The translations under genes were made by a program, and so were the position numbers. From NCBI GenBank assembly GCA_016194625.1, contig JACQBB010000222.1:1-7765 (forward strand): a stretch of DNA of 7,765 nucleotides, given 5' to 3'. Under the pieces are notes generated by a model, which was not told the origin of the DNA, did not search any database, and saw only the letters and a list, made by a program, of their open reading frames with translations. This DNA comes from Elusimicrobiota bacterium (GTDB taxonomy: Bacteria; Elusimicrobiota; Elusimicrobia; UBA1565; UBA9628). Shown here piece after piece: positions 6,474-7,765 of this stretch; position 1 is the stretch's first letter, and every line of letters starts with the position of its first letter.

Positions 6474-7121
6474 ATGCGCTACCATCAGCTCCTCGGGCTC
6501 CTCGACCGCGCCGGCGTCTCCCCCGAGAAAGCCGCCGCCGACCTGGGCGTGTCCGGGATGACCCTGCGCCGCTGGCACGCCAAGCCCGCCGGCGCCGAGC
6601 TTCCCGAGCTGTACCGCCGCGCGTTCGAGCCGACGGTCCGCCGCTTGGTCGGCGAGGGCGTCTTCCACCCCGAGGACCGCGCCGTCGCGGCCGCGCTCGC
6701 CGCTCCCGAGGAGCCCTTCGCGAAGTCCGTGACCGCGCTCGGCATCACGCACGACATCCTGGAGCAGGCCGACAAGCACCAGAACACGATCTTCGTCGGC
6801 CTGGCCCGCCTCGGCCAGGACGAGAAGCGCCAAGCGCAGGTGAGGGCGTCCGGCCGGATGCTCGCCCGCTTCAAGGAGATGAGCGAGGATTGGCGGCGCC
6901 GGCTCGAGGACCTGGACGCCGCGGTGCGCTCCAAGGACCTGCCCTCCATCGACAAGATGGTCGCCTTCGGCGCCCTGTTCTACCTGATCACGCCGTTCGA
7001 CCTGGTCCCGGACGCGATCCCCGTCTTCGGGCTCATCGACGACTTCGTCCTGGCCGGCGTGGCCTCCCTGTACTACCGCAAGAAGTTCCCCGCGCTGTTC
7101 GGCTCGAAACGACGAAACTGA
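6474..7121 (+). CDS. HTH-containing DUF1232 (YkvA-like) protein
   Basis: This 215-residue protein has unknown function. The N terminus (about 12-37) reads AGVSPEKAAADLGVSGMTLR then RWHAK, a good helix-turn-helix of the XRE/MerR-like kind: two helices with a VS turn. A helical, charged middle region follows (about 50-155, rich in Glu, Lys and Arg; possibly coiled coil near 115-150). The C terminus carries a DUF1232 core at about 160-202, IDKMVAFGALFYLITPFDLV followed by PDAIP, GLIDD and a hydrophobic stretch, matching the family's Y-hydrophobic-P-D-x-(I/V)-P-D pattern. The two hydrophobic stretches flanking PDAIP may contact the membrane. ATG 6474 is preferred over two in-frame TTG codons at 6468 and 6471 because it lies 6 bases after the promoter's -10 hexamer and begins MRYHQLL. 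It is probably not part of the glycan block. I can say DUF1232 with confidence; a DNA-binding role is inference. Confidence 0.85.
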   Translation: MRYHQLLGLLDRAGVSPEKAAADLGVSGMTLRRWHAKPAGAELPELYRRAFEPTVRRLVGEGVFHPEDRAVAAALAAPEEPFAKSVTALGITHDILEQADKHQNTIFVGLARLGQDEKRQAQVRASGRMLARFKEMSEDWRRRLEDLDAAVRSKDLPSIDKMVAFGALFYLITPFDLVPDAIPVFGLIDDFVLAGVASLYYRKKFPALFGSKRRN

Positions 7122-7133
7122 CGACCCGTCGTC

Positions 7134-7162
7134 TTGACGCCGTAACACGCTCCCGCTATACT
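7134..7162 (+). promoter_or_regulatory. Strong sigma70-type promoter, TTGACG-17 bp-TATACT
   Basis: TTGACG (7134-7139; 5 of 6) and TATACT (7157-7162; 5 of 6) are separated by an ideal 17 bases. This is the best two-box promoter in the window. Transcription should begin near 7169, just before the first stem-loop of the leader and about 70 bases upstream of the TTG start at 7240. The promoter lies 12 bases after the stop of the DUF1232 gene, so the downstream gene is a separate transcription unit. Confidence 0.8.
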
Positions 7163-7170
7163 CCTCCCGT

Positions 7171-7209
7171 CTCGCGCGCGTATTAAGGTACGCCGACCTT
7201 GCGCGCGAG
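7171..7209 (+). promoter_or_regulatory. 5'-leader stem-loop A
   Basis: CTCGCGCGC (7171-7179) is perfectly complementary to GCGCGCGAG (7201-7209). Inside, AAGGT (7185-7189) pairs with ACCTT (7196-7200) around the loop ACGCCG, leaving a one-sided bulge GTATT (7180-7184). The hairpin would start 2-3 bases after the predicted transcription start. Its 3' arm shares GCGAG (7205-7209) with stem-loop B, so the two full structures exclude each other. I recognise no known riboswitch class. A 5'-end stabiliser is an alternative role. Confidence 0.6.
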
Positions 7210-7237
7210 GCTTCCCCTTTTTACGGGGGAGCTTCGC
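7205..7237 (+). promoter_or_regulatory. 5'-leader stem-loop B sequestering the Shine-Dalgarno
   Basis: GCGAGGCTTCCCC (7205-7217) can pair over 13 consecutive positions with GGGGGAGCTTCGC (7225-7237), including two G-U pairs (7209-7233 and 7213-7229), around the 7-base loop TTTTTAC. The 3' arm contains the only plausible Shine-Dalgarno, GGGGGAG (7225-7231), 8 bases before TTG 7240. When folded it should hide the ribosome-binding site. No run of T follows the stem, so it is not a typical intrinsic terminator. Competition with stem-loop A over 7205-7209 would allow a switch between a closed and a more open state. Confidence 0.6.
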
Positions 7238-7239
7238 CT

Positions 7240-7765
7240 TTGATCGACTACCTGCATACGCGGCAACTCAGGCGCACGGTCGGCGCGGCGGGGATCGCCT
7301 TCGCGGCGCTCCTCTCCGGCGCGCCGGCGTTCGCCCAGTTCTCGGCGCCCTACGACCCCGATTTCGCCCCGTCCGAGACGCCCGCGCCCGCCCCGGCCCC
7401 CGCTCCGGCCGCCAAGCCGGCGCCCGAACCCGCTCCCGCGACGACGGCGCCCGCCGCCCCGCCGGCCGGGACGAAGCGGACCTTCCGCCTCATCGAGCGC
7501 GCGGACCCGGACCACGTCCTCGACTCGGGCGCGGCCCCGGCCAAGCCGGCCGCCCCGTCGCGCGAGTACTCGCTCGAGCGCTTCCTGCGCGTGCGCGACG
7601 CCGTCGAACGCGGCGAGGAGCCGGGCGTCGAGGGCGCGCCCGCGGTCGGCCCCGGCTGGACCCTGCCGGTCGCCGAGGTCGAGGTCTCGACGAACGCGCC
7701 GAAGCCTCCGCCGCCCGAGGTCGAGCTGCCGACCTACGGCACCAGCCTGTCGGTCACCGGCCGCA
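7240..7765 (+). CDS. Secreted/outer-membrane protein, N-terminal part, SprA-like start (3'-truncated)
   Basis: The frame is open from TTG 7240 to the window edge (175 codons). TTG is the only start-type codon in this frame after the promoter and has the Shine-Dalgarno GGGGGAG 8 bases upstream. Residues 1-32 form a signal peptide: RQLRR basic region, hydrophobic GAAGIAFAALLSG, and a PAFA cleavage site before Gln33. Residues 45-78 are a Pro/Ala-rich spacer dominated by PAPAPAPAP and PAPEPAPA. About residues 80-150 are mixed, charged sequence (RTFRLIERADPDH, YSLERFLRVRDAVERGEE). A second Pro-rich stretch, APKPPPPEVELP (153-164), leads into TYGTSLSVTGR at the edge. That last motif resembles what I recall from the N terminus of SprA-like and other very large outer-membrane proteins, where a beta-rich body follows. 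Export to the periplasm or outer membrane is well supported; the family is a tentative recognition. Confidence 0.7.
   Translation, partial: MIDYLHTRQLRRTVGAAGIAFAALLSGAPAFAQFSAPYDPDFAPSETPAPAPAPAPAAKPAPEPAPATTAPAAPPAGTKRTFRLIERADPDHVLDSGAAPAKPAAPSREYSLERFLRVRDAVERGEEPGVEGAPAVGPGWTLPVAEVEVSTNAPKPPPPEVELPTYGTSLSVTGR

Noticed and set aside
7120..7133. GACGA-CCCG-TCGTC hairpin as a terminator for the DUF1232 gene
   Set aside because: Only 5 bp, overlapping the stop codon, and followed by the next promoter's -35 rather than a T run. A Rho-dependent or absent terminator is equally likely.
7169..7240. Known riboswitch classes (c-di-GMP, fluoride, preQ1, SAM)
   Set aside because: The conserved core sequences of these classes, as I know them, are not visible in the leader. 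A covariance-model search would settle this.
7205..7242. Stem-loop B as an intrinsic terminator or attenuator
   Set aside because: The stem is followed by CCTTTGATC rather than a T tract; the only T run (7218-7222) is in the loop. Ribosome-site masking fits better.
1..7765. CRISPR array, tRNA/rRNA genes, insertion sequences, phage genes
   Set aside because: No regularly spaced repeats, cloverleaf-like sequences, transposase motifs or terminal inverted repeats were seen; the window is almost entirely accounted for by the listed genes.

Overview
This is a very GC-rich window (about 70% by eye) with strong G/C preference at third codon positions. All real genes are on the + strand and packed almost end to end. 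It is the distal part of a surface-polysaccharide or glycoconjugate gene cluster, followed by two separately promoted genes. The organism is a high-GC Gram-negative (diderm) bacterium. The last gene begins like the large outer-membrane/SprA-like proteins I associate with Elusimicrobiota and related phyla, so Elusimicrobiota is my best guess; this rests on memory of family resemblance, not on a search.

Layout. Positions 2-2704 hold three overlapping genes: the C-terminal end of a GT2 dolichyl-phosphate-mannose-synthase-like glycosyltransferase, a GT-C-type membrane protein, and a GT4 glycosyltransferase. Positions 2721-6427 hold a second block: a polyprenyl-phosphate sugar-1-phosphate transferase, a DegT/DnrJ/EryC1 sugar aminotransferase, and a second GT4 enzyme. 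A perfect extended -10 element lies just before this block. Positions 6474-7121 encode an HTH-plus-DUF1232 protein behind its own sigma70-type promoter. From 7134 on there is another strong promoter, a roughly 70-nt structured leader with two mutually exclusive stem-loops, and the start of a secreted, Pro/Ala-rich protein that runs off the window.

How the genes may work together (inference). The sugar transferase would load the first sugar-phosphate onto undecaprenyl phosphate. The GT4 enzymes would extend the chain on the cytoplasmic face, and the aminotransferase would supply an amino sugar nucleotide. Separately, the GT2 enzyme could make a polyprenyl-phosphate sugar that the adjacent GT-C protein uses on the periplasmic side. 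No flippase, polymerase or export gene is in the window, so the cluster must continue elsewhere, most likely upstream.

The most unusual features are regulatory. Two -10 elements lie exactly 6 nt before an ATG that has no Shine-Dalgarno sequence, which predicts leaderless mRNAs. The last gene instead has a leader in which its Shine-Dalgarno lies inside a 13-bp hairpin that competes with an upstream hairpin. The largest non-coding stretch is 7122-7239, so there is no gene-free region over 300 bases. I see no rRNA, tRNA, CRISPR array, insertion sequence or attachment site.
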